Counted from the stretch's first letter, positions 19,990-33,241 are shown. The stretch: 64,000 nt of DNA from Leishmania infantum JPCM5 (GCF_000002875.2 NC_009415.2:630001-694000); one strand, 5' to 3'. Notes: generated from the sequence alone by a model not told the origin. Numbers and translations are program-made.

Positions 19990-21342
19990 CTAAGTGTCCG
20001 CTGTATCCCCCCTCCCGAAGCTCCCGTTTAGGCAGCCCTTCGCTACCGGACCGTGTTTGCGCTCTTGCCGTTGCGCCCGGCCGTCACCCTCATGAGGAGA
20101 TGCAGCTTGCACGGCTCCCGACCCTCCCGCGCGTGCACCAATGTGAGCGTGGCAAGCGCAGAGAGCGGACGCATAGCATGACCACCTCAGGCAGAGCAGA
20201 GCAAACAAAGGAGCCAAACAGAGCACACTCGCCGCCTCACCGCCGCTGCGCGAGAGAAAACAGCCGAAAGAGAGTAGGGCGGAAAACGGGTGAAGACCGC
20301 AGCAGACCTCTCCTCCTTCCAGCAGCGTGCCGACTCGGAGATCGCGGCGCCGCCCCTGCCTCATGCACCACCCGCCAGCCGTCAGCGCGTACCCGCAGCA
20401 GCACATGCGGCGCGGCGGCAGACATGCCGTAGGGGACGTCGTCGTCGTCGCAGTAGTCGGGGTGGTGGTCGCGGTGCACGCGTGGGCAGTCGCACAGTCC
20501 GAGCACCGGCTCTCCGCATCCACGCCAAAGTGCACCGTCTGTGCGTCCATCCCGGGCTGCGGAGCACATCCGCACAAGCTGCTCCCCCGCGATGCGATAG
20601 GTGCTACGGGCCGCACCTGCGGCCACGAGGCAGGGTAACGGCAGTGGAGCTTGCCGCTCGGCAGCTGCAGCATGCTCACATTCGGCAGCGTCCGATTCAC
20701 AGCAGTGGCCTGCATGGCCCATGCTGCCGCGGAGCCCATCCAGCTCCACGAGGCAAGCCGCGCCCCACCCACCCTCGCGCGACACAGGTACACCACCGCC
20801 ACGTACTGCAGCAAGCACCAGCGGCACGGAAGTGTGCTACTGCTCATGGCTCCCGGGCTCCACGAGCTGCCGGCTGCAATCACTGCGTTCGAGCAGGCCA
20901 CGTCATCCGGCATCCCAGGCAGCGAGCCAGCAGCAGCAATGCCGATCGAGGCAGGCCCCAGAGCAGATATCCAACACGGCACGCCGGTTCGCGAGCACAC
21001 GTCGCCGCCGGCCCACCTCAGCGATGGCGTCGCGGCAGCAAACGCACGGGTCGCCCTCAGCGTGTTCAAGCACTGCACAGGAGTGAAAGAGTCTGGTGCA
21101 CGCGTCGCGCCCTGCTCATAATCAGGCATCGCCGCATCCAGTGGAAGTGCTACGCCCTCCAGGGTGCTGTGCTCCACGGGCGCGTCACACGGCGGAGCGG
21201 CGGAGGCAAGCTGCCTGCAAGGGCAGTGCCATTCGTCCGTCTGTGGATGAGAGCGTGGCAGGGGTCGCGCCGCACACAAAAGCAGCAGGGGCGTGTCCTC
21301 AAACACGCCCGCGCGTCGGAGGATAGCAACGATAGAGCTCAT
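19990..21342 (-). pseudogene. Diverged PSA-family LRR gene copy, frame still open
   Basis: A 450-codon open frame from an ATG at 21342. Homology to PSA is clear in parts. The N-terminal cap (TLRATRAFAAATPSLRWAGG) parallels TLKVMRAFAAAMPSLGWSGA of the copy at 27 kb. GSLPGMPDD parallels GTLPEMPDD. The C-cap (LCGCAP, DCATAHAC) is followed by a short Thr/Pro stalk and a cysteine motif ending LTAGGWCMRQ near 20360. Between the caps only about three eroded LRRs remain (TLPCRW, RLASWS, YPASWP), with many canonical leucines replaced. There is no clean signal peptide and no GPI signal; the frame simply runs on about 120 codons past the last conserved motif. Either a pseudogene that has escaped stops in a GC-rich setting, or a rapidly diverging protein. 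Pseudogene is preferred. Confidence 0.65.
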
Positions 21343-24300
21343 GCATCACTGCGACACAGAGGTGGCAAGCACTGTCCGCTGTGGCGCCGGCTTGAATGTG
21401 TGCCCGGCAGCACGCGGGGGAGCGAGGTGGGGAGAGCGGTCGAGGAGAGATCGCGCGCAGTAAAGCGAGAGGAGTCCTCCCCGAATGGGGGCTTTGGTGA
21501 GACGCCGGCGAGCCGTCAGTCTGGAAGAGGGGGATGGCGCGCAGCAGGCTCACGAGGACTGGGAGTTGCTGTTTGTCGGCGATGAGCTGTGTTCGCGCAG
21601 GCGCTGAGGCGGGCAGCGGCACGCGCGCGGCGCGCGCGTCAGGTGAGACATTCACCGAGAGAGACAGGGCAACGGAGAGAGTGGCGCACGCATGATATAG
21701 GAGATGGCGGGGGGACGCCACAGCGTGATTGGAAGGGGGCAGACGAGCAGCTGAGCGGGTGCAAGGAGATGCACCAAGGTGCACACGCTGAGCGCAACAA
21801 AAAAGACTAGGAACGCCACGTAGCGCCTCGCGGCTGACTGGAAAGACGGGTGCGGTGTAGGTGCGGAGCGGGCACGCTCTCTCTGCGAAGGGCTTCGTCG
21901 GTAGAGGGGCACGCAAAGAAAGAGGCGCAGCCCTCCCCTGCCCTCCGCTGGCTTCCACCTTGCCTCCTCCCCTCACCCACGCAACTGCAACGCGTGCTCG
22001 TCCACGTGGCGCCTGCATCTTCCAGCAACGATGCGGTCGCAGCTCCACCAGCGTACATCTCCGCCCGCCCCCCATGCGCTGCGAGCCCTCTCCAGGACGC
22101 TGTCCGCCAAACACCACAAGAGACGAGTAGCCCGTGTACGTGGGTGCCACGCCCTCTCACACTCCCGCGCCGCCGCTCGCGTGCACCCTTCCGTTCGTGC
22201 ATCTTCACTCTATGGCTCCTTCCTGGGCGTGATCGTATACAGCGTCACATCCGGGGAGATCCCTCGTTGCATCTGCGAGAGAGGGAGGTGGGAAAACGGA
22301 AGCGGGGGCAGGCCGGAAGCAAAGAAACGGCGAAGAAAGAGAGTCGAGTCATAGAAGGCAGGAGGAGTACAGCCAAGCCGGCACATACGCACCGAGACGC
22401 ATAGCAGTTCGCGCTGTCGTCAGCTCTGCGGAATGGCGTGCAGGGGATACAGGAGCAGGCTGGGACGGAGCAGGCCGTCCGACCGTGTGCGGCTGTCCAT
22501 GCGGGTATCTCCTGTCTCCGCCAGCAGCCTCCCCGTGCCTGCCTGCCCTGTTTTGCGTTCGTTTCTCTTTTGTCGTCACACCGCAGGCGGCGAGGAGGAG
22601 GGCGGGCCGGCGAGTCCGCCGCACCTGCAAACAAGCGAAGGCGGTAGCGACGAGGGCCTCGCTCAGCGAGCGGATGCGTGCGTGAATGCGTGAAGCCGGT
22701 GTAGGTCCATGCAGGTCCTGCGCAGAGCTTCGCGACAGAGAGGGGGACACAGCGACACGCACAGGAGTACGTGCACGGCCCTCGCCAGGCAGACACCGGC
22801 ACACGCAGCCACGCATCCGCTTGCACAGAGAGAGAAGAGTGAAGAAACAAACAATCACAACAGCAAAGAAAAAATGAACAGGGGGAGACAAGGCCAAGCC
22901 TGCACCGCAAGAGAGGCTCAACGACGCGGCATTGCGGCTTCACCACCGGGGAGAGAGAGAGGGGGAAGTGAGCGACGGAGGCTTCAGCGGGCAGTGAGAG
23001 GTGTCGATGCAGCACTCCGCCTCCCCACCCCCACCACAGCCAAAATGGGAAGAGCGCCGCGTGGCGCATGCGCCTTTTTCTCTTTTCTCGTCGAGAACGT
23101 GCAGTCGAAGCAAGAGGCCAAAGGAGAGAGTGAAACGAGCATGGCAGCCTTTAGACCATCCCCCCTCACCCTCGGTCTCGCAGCGCTCGTGATGTGCTGC
23201 TGTCGCATCCAGCTCAGATGGCGACAAGAGTCGGGAGACAGGCAGAGAGGGCAAACGCGGTCCGGGCAGCAGCCACTCAAGGCGGCAAAGCAGATCGCTG
23301 CATCCGCCTCAGCACCGCCGGCCCCGACGTCTCTCTCGTGTCATCGATACAGCCACCACCACCACCGAGGACGCACACGACCACCACGAAGCAGCTGCCG
23401 AAGACCCTCCCGTAAACCCCTACCCTGATGCGCAGGCCAGGGCGTGGAAGCTGCAATTCAGCCGCCAGCGAAGGGGAGGGGAGAGAGGAGCCGTGGGGGA
23501 GGGAGCCGGAATAAACAACGAATAGGGGCAACATGTTACAGAGCATGAAGAACACAGCGCACACACGCACTCGCCGGTGCGAAGAAAAAGAGCGGCACAT
23601 CGAAGGCCGAAACATGGGCGTGAGGATGCCAAAGAACGGGGAGGAGCCGATGGGAGAGCAGTCGACAATCGTTGGACACAACGCAAAACGAGGCAGCAAA
23701 AGACGCCACGGAGTCAGGCGGAAGTCCTGAAAGCAGACGCACAGACGAGGCATACGCGAGCGAGCCCAGTGGGGAGGGAGGAGCACAGGTGCGCCGTCGG
23801 CGTCACCCGAGTGCACAGCACAAGACCAGTGACGCGCGGCTTCCACCACGTCGTACAGTAAACGGCTGCCCCTCTCCCCTGTCTGCAGCGTTGCGTTTCT
23901 CCTTTGCATTTACAGGCGTCATCCGCTCTGCTGCGCCGGCGCCGTCACAAGCACATCCCCGCCTCATCGCCTTTCCGCTACAGCAAGCGCGCTCCGTACG
24001 CGATTCCATGTCGCTCTGAGGCTTCCGGAGGCAGAGAGCGACAGAGGCATCGGATCAGCAGACACAACGCAGCAAACAATGCACCAGAGAATGAAAGAGC
24101 CTTTGATGGACGGAGTTAGACTGAGAGAATGAGAAACAAAAAATGAACGGCATCAGCCAAGCCAAGTAATAAAAACTGTAAGAAAGAAAAGAGAGAGGAA
24201 CACCTCGAAATGGAGAAAGGGGCACCCTCACCGAGAGAACCCCCTGTCGAGCATATGGCGGACGGCACAAACCACGACCGGGCACCACAGCACTCGTGCA

Positions 24301-25714
24301 ATGGAAACACGAACAATGAAAAGGAAAAGCGAAACAAGTTGCCTCCGCTCGTGAGAGGAGGACGACAGCGCGGTCAACGCACAGAGATGGCGAGCAGCAG
24401 TGCGATGAGTGCCCGCGCACGGACGCCAGCACGCGATACAAACAAAAGCAATAAAAAGAGAGACGCAAAACACGCACAGCACAAGAGACAGCCGGTCGCA
24501 ACCGCGACGGCGCATCGCCCGGATATTGCACCCTTCCCTTCCTCCTTGCCCTCCCCTCGATCCCCGGCCCGTCTCGTGAGCTGAAGTGCACGACCTCATA
24601 ACGGCGCCCACAGCCCCCTCCTCTCCCACGCGCGTCGCCCTTTCGCCATTCACACCGCCCCCACCTCACATCAGCACAAAAATGTATGCCACCACCTGCA
24701 GTCGCACAGCAGAGGCCACATGTAGGAGCCGGGGACGACAAGTGAGAGAACAGCACCCGCGCCGCAAACGGCGAAGCACAGCCGCGTGCGCTCGCCACGG
24801 CGATCGAGGCCTACAGAGAATGGCAGGGCACGTCCCGGCGGGCCAAGGGCCTCGTCGGAGCGTACGCGCGCTGAGCAAGCACAGAGCACAGAAACGCGTC
24901 GGTAGCAGCTTGGCAACGAGAGAGCGCACTTCGGCAGAGGAAGCACAGGGCATCCTGACAAGGACGGAGAAGAGCAGAGGGAGTGAGCGAATAGGCACAA
25001 GGCGCACGCGAGCAGAACCCCACAATCCACCCCCACGCCCTCCCCGGCTCTCGTGTGCCGCCCCGCGTCCCGCCTCGCACACGCCAGCAAGTGCACACGG
25101 CAGCGCGCAGCGCGATGCCCTCGAGGCGCCGGTGAAGCGCAGCCACTCGCACAAAAGGTCAGCGACGAGGGAGGAGGAGGAGGCGGAGGCGGAGTCGAGC
25201 ACAGCGCACCACAAAAAGAGCGCCGGCCCACCGCACGCACGGCACGCACGGCACGCAACCGGAAACGGCCCGCCCCCGAAGCATCAGACAGACGTCAGTC
25301 AGGAAAGAGGACCAGCAGGGCGCAAAGCCCGCACAGCCGCAAGGCGCGAAAACGGAAGAAGCAGGGTGAGGAGAGAGCAGCGGCCACGCAGCCACAGCAG
25401 CGAGCAAGCGGTGACAGGGCCAGCGAGACCAGTGCGGAGAAGCGCACGAGGCAGTCGCGTGTCGGCAGGCGAGAGTCTGCTGCGGGACACGAGGACGACA
25501 GAGGGGAGGGCGGGACTCGCATGCGTGGTGACGCCCGGCAGCCTCTTGCAGGCGCACCCTCTCGCCTCCTCGCACCGCAGGGGACACCGAGGGCACCCCG
25601 TGGGCGCCGGCGGCAACAGAAGGCACACACGTCGCAATGCACAAGACAGGCGCCGAGGCGCACGAAGACGCGCCGCTGAGCACTGCACCGCCAGCTCACG
25701 CCCACAGCCTCACC
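21343..25714. other. 4.4-kb spacer between two PSA copies
   Basis: No supported gene. Composition is GC-rich with alternating purine-rich blocks, as expected of 3' UTR and trans-splicing regions. Long open frames on both strands (for example 21299-22150 and 22245-23069 minus, 24586-25950 plus) are rich in Arg/Pro/Ser/Cys with no domain. The last of these overlaps the stalk repeats of the PSA copy on the other strand. Confidence 0.6.
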
Positions 25715-27122
25715 CTACGCAAGCACCGCGCCCATCACCACCACCGTCGCGGAGACAGCAGCGGCAGCAGCAGTCCCCACAGGAAACACAGCAGCATCCT
25801 CACCAGTGTGCCTCATGCACCACCCGCCAGCTGTCAGCACGTATCCGGGGAAGCACACGCTGCACCGCATCGAGTTGCCGGGTGCGCACGACATGCAGTT
25901 CGGAACGCGGCACGGGGTCGGGCATGGCGTGGGGGACGTTGTGCTCGTAGTCGGCTCCGCGGTCGTGGCGGTGCTCGAGCTCGACGACCCGGACACCTCG
26001 CCGGCCGAGCCGGAGCTGCTCGGAGTCGGCTCTGCGGTCGTGGCGGACGCGACCCCCGGCCGAGCCGCTGCTCGGAGTCGGCTCTGCGGTCGTGGCGGTG
26101 CTCGAGCTCGACGACCCGGACACCTCGCCGGCCGAGCCGGAGCTGCTCGGAGTCGGCTCCGCGGTCGTGGCGGTGCTCGAGCTCGACGACCCGGACACCT
26201 CGCCGGCCGAGCCGGAGCTGCTGGGGACGGGCTCGGGCGTTGTAGTCTCAGCGCAGGCGTGGGCAGTCGCACAGTCAGCCATGCGATGCTTGGCGTCCAC
26301 GCCCACCCATAGCGTTGGTGACGTCAGCCACGAGTCCGGTACGCAGCCACAGAAGTTGTTGTTCTGAAGGCCCAAGCGCTCAAGCGACGGCATCCGTGCC
26401 CAGGACGCGGGGAAGGAGCCGTACAGGTTGCACTGTTGAAAGTGTATCCTCCGAACGTTCGGCATAGTGCTCCACTCCTCAGGAAGAGTGCCGGTGATCT
26501 GAGTCCTGGAAATGACGATTTGCTCGATCGCCGACATCGAGCTCCAGGCAGCCGGCAGCGTGCCGAATACATCCGTGGAACTCAGGGTCAAGAACCTCAG
26601 CGAGCTCATCGAGCTCCACGACGCGGGTAGCGTGCTGCTGATGCTCGTGTATCCAAGGTTGACTGTCCTCACCTTATGCAGCTTGCTCCAGCTGCTCGGC
26701 AGGGTTCCAGTGATACCGGTGTTCTGGTCGAAGAGGTTGATCTGATCGAGCTTCACCAGCGAGTAGTCCACGTCATCAGGCATTTCAGGCAGCGTGCCGG
26801 TAGCCAAGCTACCAGTGGCGATAAAGCTCACATTCGTATCGAAGCACCTCACGCCAGCCCACGTGCAGAAGTCGGCTCCGCTCCACCCCAGCGAGGGCAT
26901 GGCCGCAGCAAACGCCCGCATCACCTTCAGCGTGTTCGACCTCTCTGCCTCACTTATAAAGAACGGCTCATCATCGGCATCCATCTCTCTCTCAAGGCCG
27001 TCGTCCTCGACAGCATCCCATGGGCTCGCCACCCTGGCACGCGCCACGGGAGCGGCAAGCGTCAACAGCACCGCCGCTGCGAGAACGGCGATCAGCGCCA
27101 CACGACGGTGCAGCTGCGTCAT
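25715..27122 (-). pseudogene. PSA-family surface antigen, frameshifted in its stalk repeats
   Basis: The frame starts at the ATG at 27122 with a signal peptide (ALIAVLAAAVLLTLAAPVARA). It follows the PSA layout: N-cap with the FCTWAGVRC cysteine motif, five 24-residue LRRs of the G-T-L-P-x-S-W type (about residues 137-256), and a C-cap with CGCVPDSW and DCATAHAC. The stalk has 25-residue Ser/Gly/Thr/Pro repeats (75 bp each). One repeat at 26034-26085 is 52 bp instead of 75, shifting the frame. The 27122 frame then reads Arg-rich nonsense to 25800. The other frame carries the rest of the gene: the stalk end, the second cysteine motif (CMSCAPGNSMRCSVCFPGY, WCMRH) and a GPI-type hydrophobic tail ending VVVMGAVLA at the stop at 25715. 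Since everything else is intact, the break is recent or an assembly error in the repeats. Without it the gene would encode a GPI-anchored LRR surface protein. Confidence 0.85.
25959..26222. repeat. 75-bp stalk repeat array with one 52-bp unit
   Basis: Four units start near 25959, 26034, 26086 and 26161. The first and third are 75 bp, the second is 52 bp, and the fourth diverges near 26222. On the minus strand they encode Glu-Pro, a Ser-rich block, SAGEVSG, more serines and TATTA. The 23-bp shortening of unit two causes the frameshift of the PSA copy. Confidence 0.85.
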
Positions 27123-27252
27123 GCTGTCGAAGCGAGGGATATGCTCGAGAGGAAGGCGACAGAAACGCAGACCGCTGCTGCGTGTCGATGGCGCAGATGC
27201 CTCAGAGCGGCCGCCTCAGTCGTGCCTGCGTACCTCTGCTGTTGTCGGGCGC

Positions 27253-27330
27253 CTCGGTCACACAAGAGAGCCGCAGCGGGCGAGCCGGTGCGAAGAGGAA
27301 CGCGAAGGCGGGGGGAAAAGAGGGGGATAG
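27253..27330 (-). promoter_or_regulatory. Predicted spliced-leader acceptor region for the frameshifted PSA copy
   Basis: On the minus strand a long C/T-rich run (CCCCCTCTTTTCCCCCC and following) leads to GACCGAG with AG at 27254-27253, about 130 nt upstream of the ATG at 27122. The intact signal suggests the locus is still transcribed and processed. Confidence 0.4.
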
Positions 27331-30300
27331 GGAGGCAGACGGTGCACCTAGAGGCCTGGAGGGGAAGGGGCGCACACAGTGAGGGTCTCGCTGTGCCGTG
27401 TGTAATCACAGCAGTGAGAAAGAAGAGCTGATAGAGGCACTGCGACGAAGTCTGAGAGCGAGAGACGGATTGCAGAGAGGGCCGCCCGGTGGTGGCGGTG
27501 CGGGTATGTGGCGAGTGGTGTTGGAAGGAATCATGCAGGAAAGGGCGGGAGGGGTGCGAAGCGTCCGAAGCGATGCCGGTGCGTCGACCACGACAGGTGC
27601 CCCGGCACGGCGTTGAGGAACACGGCAAGAGCAGCAAGGCAGGAAAGAAGGAGGCAGGTGGTAAAGGCAGATGCAGTGCGCACAGCATGGCGTCAACGCA
27701 CAGTCGGCACGCGCGGAGGCTCGCACAAGGCGCTGGCCTCATCGCGAGGCCGGCAACGCCGACATGCACAAACGCGCGCACAAAAGAGAGCGGGCAGCCG
27801 GCACCGGGGGCGCAACCGTTTCTGCCTTCCCAGCTCCTACAGCGGCAGCGGCCGCAGATGCGCGAAGCCGCATCGACGTCGGCTCTGCCTCCCTCGCGCT
27901 CCGCGCTTCCACTCTAGCGGCAGACAGCTCACACCCTCGCCCCCTCCCCTTTCCCGAGCGCAAGCACGTCCATTCTCTCGCCATCCTCCGCCCCCCACAC
28001 GCCCCGGGCGCGGTCCTCTGCGTCTCCGCGTGGCGGCGCCCCCCTCTCCCCACCCATGCCCTTGAGGAGGCGGGGCCGGGCGTCAGCAGAGAGCACAGCC
28101 ATCTCCAGAGCGAGGCGGCTGTGCGCAGGCAAGCGTGAGGCAAGGGGGTCGTAAGCCGAGCGGTACGCGATGCCGCCTCGTCTTTTCGTGTCGGGGGCTT
28201 CTCAGTACCTCGCGCATACGCGCATTACGCTTTTCCTGTTCTCCTCCGAATCAGTAAAGAAGGGGATGTGCGCTGAAGTGCCCCTGGCGCAGAGGCCGAC
28301 ATGCAGCGCACTGCCGAGCGCCCCCCATCTCGGCTGCAGCACGCGCACGCACACCCCGAATGGACTTCTGCGCGCGAGCTTGCAAGTGCGCGCATGCCCG
28401 CCACCTCCAGTGCTCAACTCACCTGGCAAGTCGAAATGCAAGCACAGCAAAGGCGCCGAGTCGATCTCTGCAGAGCGGCGCAGAGGGGGGCCGCCGGATA
28501 GAGAGGCGATCTGCACTTCGCCCATCTCGACACAAAACTAGTGCGAGGGAGGCCGCCAAAGAGAGGGCGAGCTCACCCACGCCCCTTCTTGCGTGGCGGC
28601 GGAGGGGTGGGGGCGGGTCGGATGCGAGGCCGAGGAAGCGCGGCGAGACACCAAAAACGATGAAAGCCAGTAGGCGCAGCGGCAAGAGCACACACGAGAA
28701 CGAAAACAGAAAGAAGGAAGTGCGCCCGCTCCAAGGCATCCTGTGTGCATGCGCGTGACTGCGTGCCGGTGCGCGCTGGGTTGTTGCAGAGGGCGGGGGC
28801 AGAGGGATGGTGCAGGATGTCGGACAGGTCATGGCAACACAAAAGCAAAGCCAACAGAGAAAAGGAAGGGAGAAGAGCGCGCGAGCACCGCACAGAAGGG
28901 AAGACGGGGCCGAATGGCGGAAGCGGGGCAAACGAGTACAGCCAAAACGATAACGATAGCGTCGACGTGCGCACGGGCATTGGCCACGGCAGGAGCATAC
29001 ACTCTCTGTCCGCCTCCCGCAGAGAAGCGACGGGCGTCCCGCTTCTTCGATTGCCGGAGGGGGCACGCGTTCTCCGCCCTCTCTGTGGCGCCCCCTCCCT
29101 ATGCCACACCGGGTCGCCTCGGCGCTCGACAGCACACGAGTGAGCAGAGCAAGGCATCAGCCCCACGCACACACAGGAAGGAATGCGAGCGGGATAACAG
29201 AGAGAGGCAAAGGGAGAATCAGGTGAGGCAGGCGGTGGTGCGTTGGCTGACGTGCTCGCCGCCTCCCTTGCCCTCACGCATGTTCTAGATCGTGAAGCCT
29301 GGTGTATGCACCGCCAAGCGCCATCGCTTCCTCTTCCCTCCGGCGTGCCGCGTACGAACCCGCTTTCACCCTCGCTGTCCCCGCAACGTTGTTCGCGACC
29401 GTCGGCCCCCTGCAGCCTTCCGTACGCCCGCGCCCGCAAACGCGCCCCCACAACGACGGGGTCGAGACCAGGAGAGCGGCGAGGGTGCACGCAAAGCCGA
29501 GGGGCAAGCGAAAGGAGGCGGAGAGCCGCGTGCGCGGACAACGACAGCAAAGCAGCATCCATGCAGGTGCTTCCGCGGGGTGCCGACGCGCATGAGAGAG
29601 AGGGCGCCGGCGACACAATCCCCGTCGGCTACCGTATTGCGCAGACATCCGACACGAGCACCGAGACACACACGCAACGCGAAGTCGTGCGCTGCACCGC
29701 CAAAGCCACGCAAAGCACAAACACATAAAAGCACGCGCAACGGCAAACGGAAACAGGCAGCAGCCTACACACGGGCACGCGCGTATACGCACACACATAT
29801 ATGCACATATGCATGTGTGTCTGTGTGCACTGCCCCTCCTTTGCCGGCGTAAGAGAGCACAGGACGAAACGAGGCAGGGAAAGTGGGCAGAAGCGAAATG
29901 GGCGCCGCCACCCGCAGCATACGCACAGGTGGGCAGTCACACACACGGCGTGCGCGACCGCGCCGCTTACACCGAGCCCCGCGACGCAAAGTGGTACCTA
30001 CGCGCCGTAGGGATGTTTCTGCTCGGTGCGCCTCGCTACCTCTGTCCCGTGTGGCAACAACGGAGCCCAGGCACAGCAGACGGGGCAAAGAGACGAGCAC
30101 AAAACGCTGGCGGCGCGTGAGAAGGCAAATCAGGGCAAGCATGCCCGCCTTCTCTTGTCAGAGGGCAACAGTGGCTCGCGGACGGTTTGTAGAAGAGGAC
30201 AGGGTTGAAGCAGAGGGCATCGTATGGGAGAGAACGGTGGGCGGAGGTGTGCGCCCGCTGTCCAAGGCAATACTTCGCCTCAGCGTGGGATTCTCGTCTG

Positions 30301-31940
30301 AGCCTGAGACGGAGATGAGAAAAGAGAGCGGGAAAGCTAGAAAAGGGCCACCGAAGAGATAGAGAGAGGCACGAGTGGATATGAAGTCAAAGTCAGTAGA
30401 TAAGAAAGCAGCAAATGAAAATGAAAATGAAATATCTTTCGGTGTCTGTGAAAGGTGAAGGCCATATGAGCCGCTGCCCTTCTTTCCGGGAAAGGCACCG
30501 GCCGCAGAAAGCTCTCGAATGCGCCGAGAATACCCGCATGCGCCGGCGCGCGCTGTCGTCGGTGCCCCCAGTCGACATACTCTAGCCGCTTCAACGCACC
30601 GCCATGAAGCGACCCGAGAGAATAAAAACGGCACCCTGTCTCCATTCGACGCGCCCACACGTGTGTTGGTCACGTGTGCTTCCAGCACCGAAGGACAAGA
30701 GAGAGAATTGGCGGGCTTAGGTGCCCATGAAGATGTTTAGCGGTGCGGTGGAACGAAAACAGTGCCAGGAAAGGGAGAGGTAGAGACGGGCACCGAGGCG
30801 GAAGAAGGCATGGATGGATGTCGGATATGCATCGTGGGGTCGTGGAGGAAAAGAACAATGAAGCATCCCACACGTGCAAGAAAAGGGAAGCAAAGGTACC
30901 GCCATGCAGTACAGTGACAACAGCGAAGACGCGCAGCGGATGAGAATAGGAGACACCACGCTAAAGAAGAGAGGGGGAGGCGGGTGGGTGCGTAGGGAAA
31001 TGAGAGCACGCCCAAGGCGGCAGAAAGCAAAAAGGGGGAGGCGGAAAGGCAGACAATGACGAGACCAAAACAAGAAAACAAAAAAAATGTCGATGATGAG
31101 ATAGAAAGGAGAGTGAGGCGCGAGGGCAGGGGGTAAAAGCGAAGAAAGCAAAGGAAAGGCGAGAATGAGAAGGAGGAGGAGGGACGGTGCTGAGCCTGGC
31201 GACCAAGGAGGAACAGAAAGAAAGTTTATCAGTCCTGTGCGCGCTGCAGTCGCACAGAAACCAGAGAGAGACGCATACCGTCGGTCGCAGGCAAGGCAGC
31301 CACAAAGATGAAAAAAGGGGCGTCAATGAGGAGAGCCCAGCAAGGAGCTCAAGAGAGCGGCGGGCAAAAAAATAAGAGCTGGCGAAAAACATCATGAGAG
31401 TGAGGTGATGAGCGTTGCGGGAAAGAGAGCAGCAGGCGACGCTGCGATGAGAGGCAACTGCTTATGCTGGACGAGAAGGCTCGCCATACCAGTTCTGCCC
31501 AGAACGTCTACCCACGTGCAGAGAAGCGCATGCCATCCAAGTATATCATGTAATGCTTTCTGTTTTCGCTGTGTGCAAATGTTATGCGTCCCGAGCCCTG
31601 CACGAAGCGCCGGCTCGAAGAAAATGTAAGAAACGAACACACGTAAATGTATATCGAAACAAACAAGAAAGGTGGCAAAGCATGCTCGAAGAGTGCGTAT
31701 AACTCCCCCCCATCAGCTGTTCCTGGACCCCGTGAGTGCCATAAGCCATCGTTCCTTCCGTCTCTTTTGTCTCACGATGAGCCTCGAGGGGTCGAAACGG
31801 CGCAGATATGCCGTCGCATGCCCGAAGAAGGTGAGCCACGCAATGAAAAGAAGTCAAAGAAGCGCATGGTGAAACGCTGCAGGGAGGGCGAAGGAGGAAG
31901 AAGATGGAGAGCTTGAGGCACACCTGTAGTATGGGCACTC

Positions 31941-31956
31941 GGGGGGGGGGGGGGGG
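31941..31956. repeat. Homopolymer G16 tract
   Basis: Sixteen consecutive G on the plus strand (C in the transcript), followed by CACA, in the 3' flank of the intact PSA gene. A similar G17 followed by CAC lies at 56441. Confidence 0.9.
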
Positions 31957-33241
31957 CACACCAAGTGCCCATGTGAGGCGTAGAGGGAGGGAGAGCGAAA
32001 AGAACGATTGAGCCGAGGAAGAGCTAACGGCCTACCATAAGAAAATCAAGAAGGGGTGCAGAAGAAATAGACGCCGGACGATCCCCAGAAAGTGCTGCTA
32101 ATGAGCATGAAAGGGAGAACATGCACGAGCAAGTAAAAACACACACAAACATGCGCATACGCAGCGGCTTCCACCCGCAGACCACGCAGCAAGTAGTGCA
32201 CAGGCAATCACGTCAGTGGAGAGGGGAGCATGGGCGCATTCACACATTTCTCGAGCTTGCGCGACGTGGTACATGAACGTTTGAAAAACAAAATAAAGAC
32301 CAGAGAATATCGGCACGTACTGCCGATTGACAAATCGGCGCTTGGCAGGCAAGTAATACCAAAGAGCGGCAAAGAAAAGAGGCAAATAAAAGCATGGGCC
32401 TCCTGCTTCCATCTCGAATGGGCGGGGGAGGCGGGCGGCACGGTTTAACGGAGACTTCCGACCATCCCAGCGGTGATGTTGTGTTTTATTTTTCTTACGC
32501 GTCTGCTGTCTTCTTTGTTCGTTTGTTTTTTTTTCGTGCTCGTTCTTCTGGAGGGGTAGGCAGAGGAGGCGGCAGAACGTCCACGGCACTGCCTGCCTTG
32601 GCTTGGCTTGGCTCTGAGGATCCTTTGAAGAGAAAAAGGCAGAAAACAGCCTCACGACGACGTGGCTGGCGCTACACCGAGTAGCGACGCAATATCAAAA
32701 AGAAAAACAACAACGCTGAAAAGAGGGCGACATGCCTGGAGAAGCCAGCGTCGATGTTTAGAGCAAATGAAGCTCATCCAAGTGCCACCGCGTCACCGCC
32801 TTAGCTTGCTGAGACCCATTGACGGAGCGCACCTTGTCGGTGCCCTGTCCTGTCGCACGCCCAAGCAAGTTCTATCGCACACACCGCCATGAGTAAGCGT
32901 CCGCCCCGACAATTTGGAAGTGCTGTCGGGCCCGGCAAGCAATGCAGCAGCTGATCGGCGTTGTCTCTTTTCCCTTTTGCCCCTCCCGAGCACGCGAGGG
33001 GTGGGGCTGTCCGGCACAGCTTATCGCATCACAGAGACCTATCCCGTTTTCCCAAAACCGCAAGCTATCCTCCGTCAACCACTTCCTCGCAAACCCCATG
33101 CCTTGCTTCGAAGAGCATCTGGCAGAGCTTGCGCAACAGCACGGGGCACAAAACCTATAAATGCCATCACGCACGTACACTGAGCGAGAGCTCTTCCCCA
33201 TTCGTGGCATTTGCGATTACTTGCCCTAGTGCAGGTTCGTA

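Larger units (their letters stand above)
27123..33241. other. 6.1-kb spacer between two PSA copies
   Basis: The longest gap in the window. It holds the 5' flank of the frameshifted PSA copy and the 3' UTR of the intact PSA gene. Purine-rich blocks on the plus strand (about 30700-31400) and a G16 run (31941-31956) are present. No gene is supported; the 347-codon minus frame at 28573-29616 has UTR composition. PSA 3' UTRs are known to govern stage-specific expression, so part of this may be regulatory. Confidence 0.55.

Noticed and set aside
24586..25950. A 454-codon open frame on the plus strand
   Set aside because: It is opposite to the transcription direction, rich in Arg/Ser/Pro/His, and overlaps the 3' part of the PSA copy on the minus strand.
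28573..29616. A 347-codon open frame on the minus strand
   Set aside because: UTR-like composition, no domain, and no PSA similarity.
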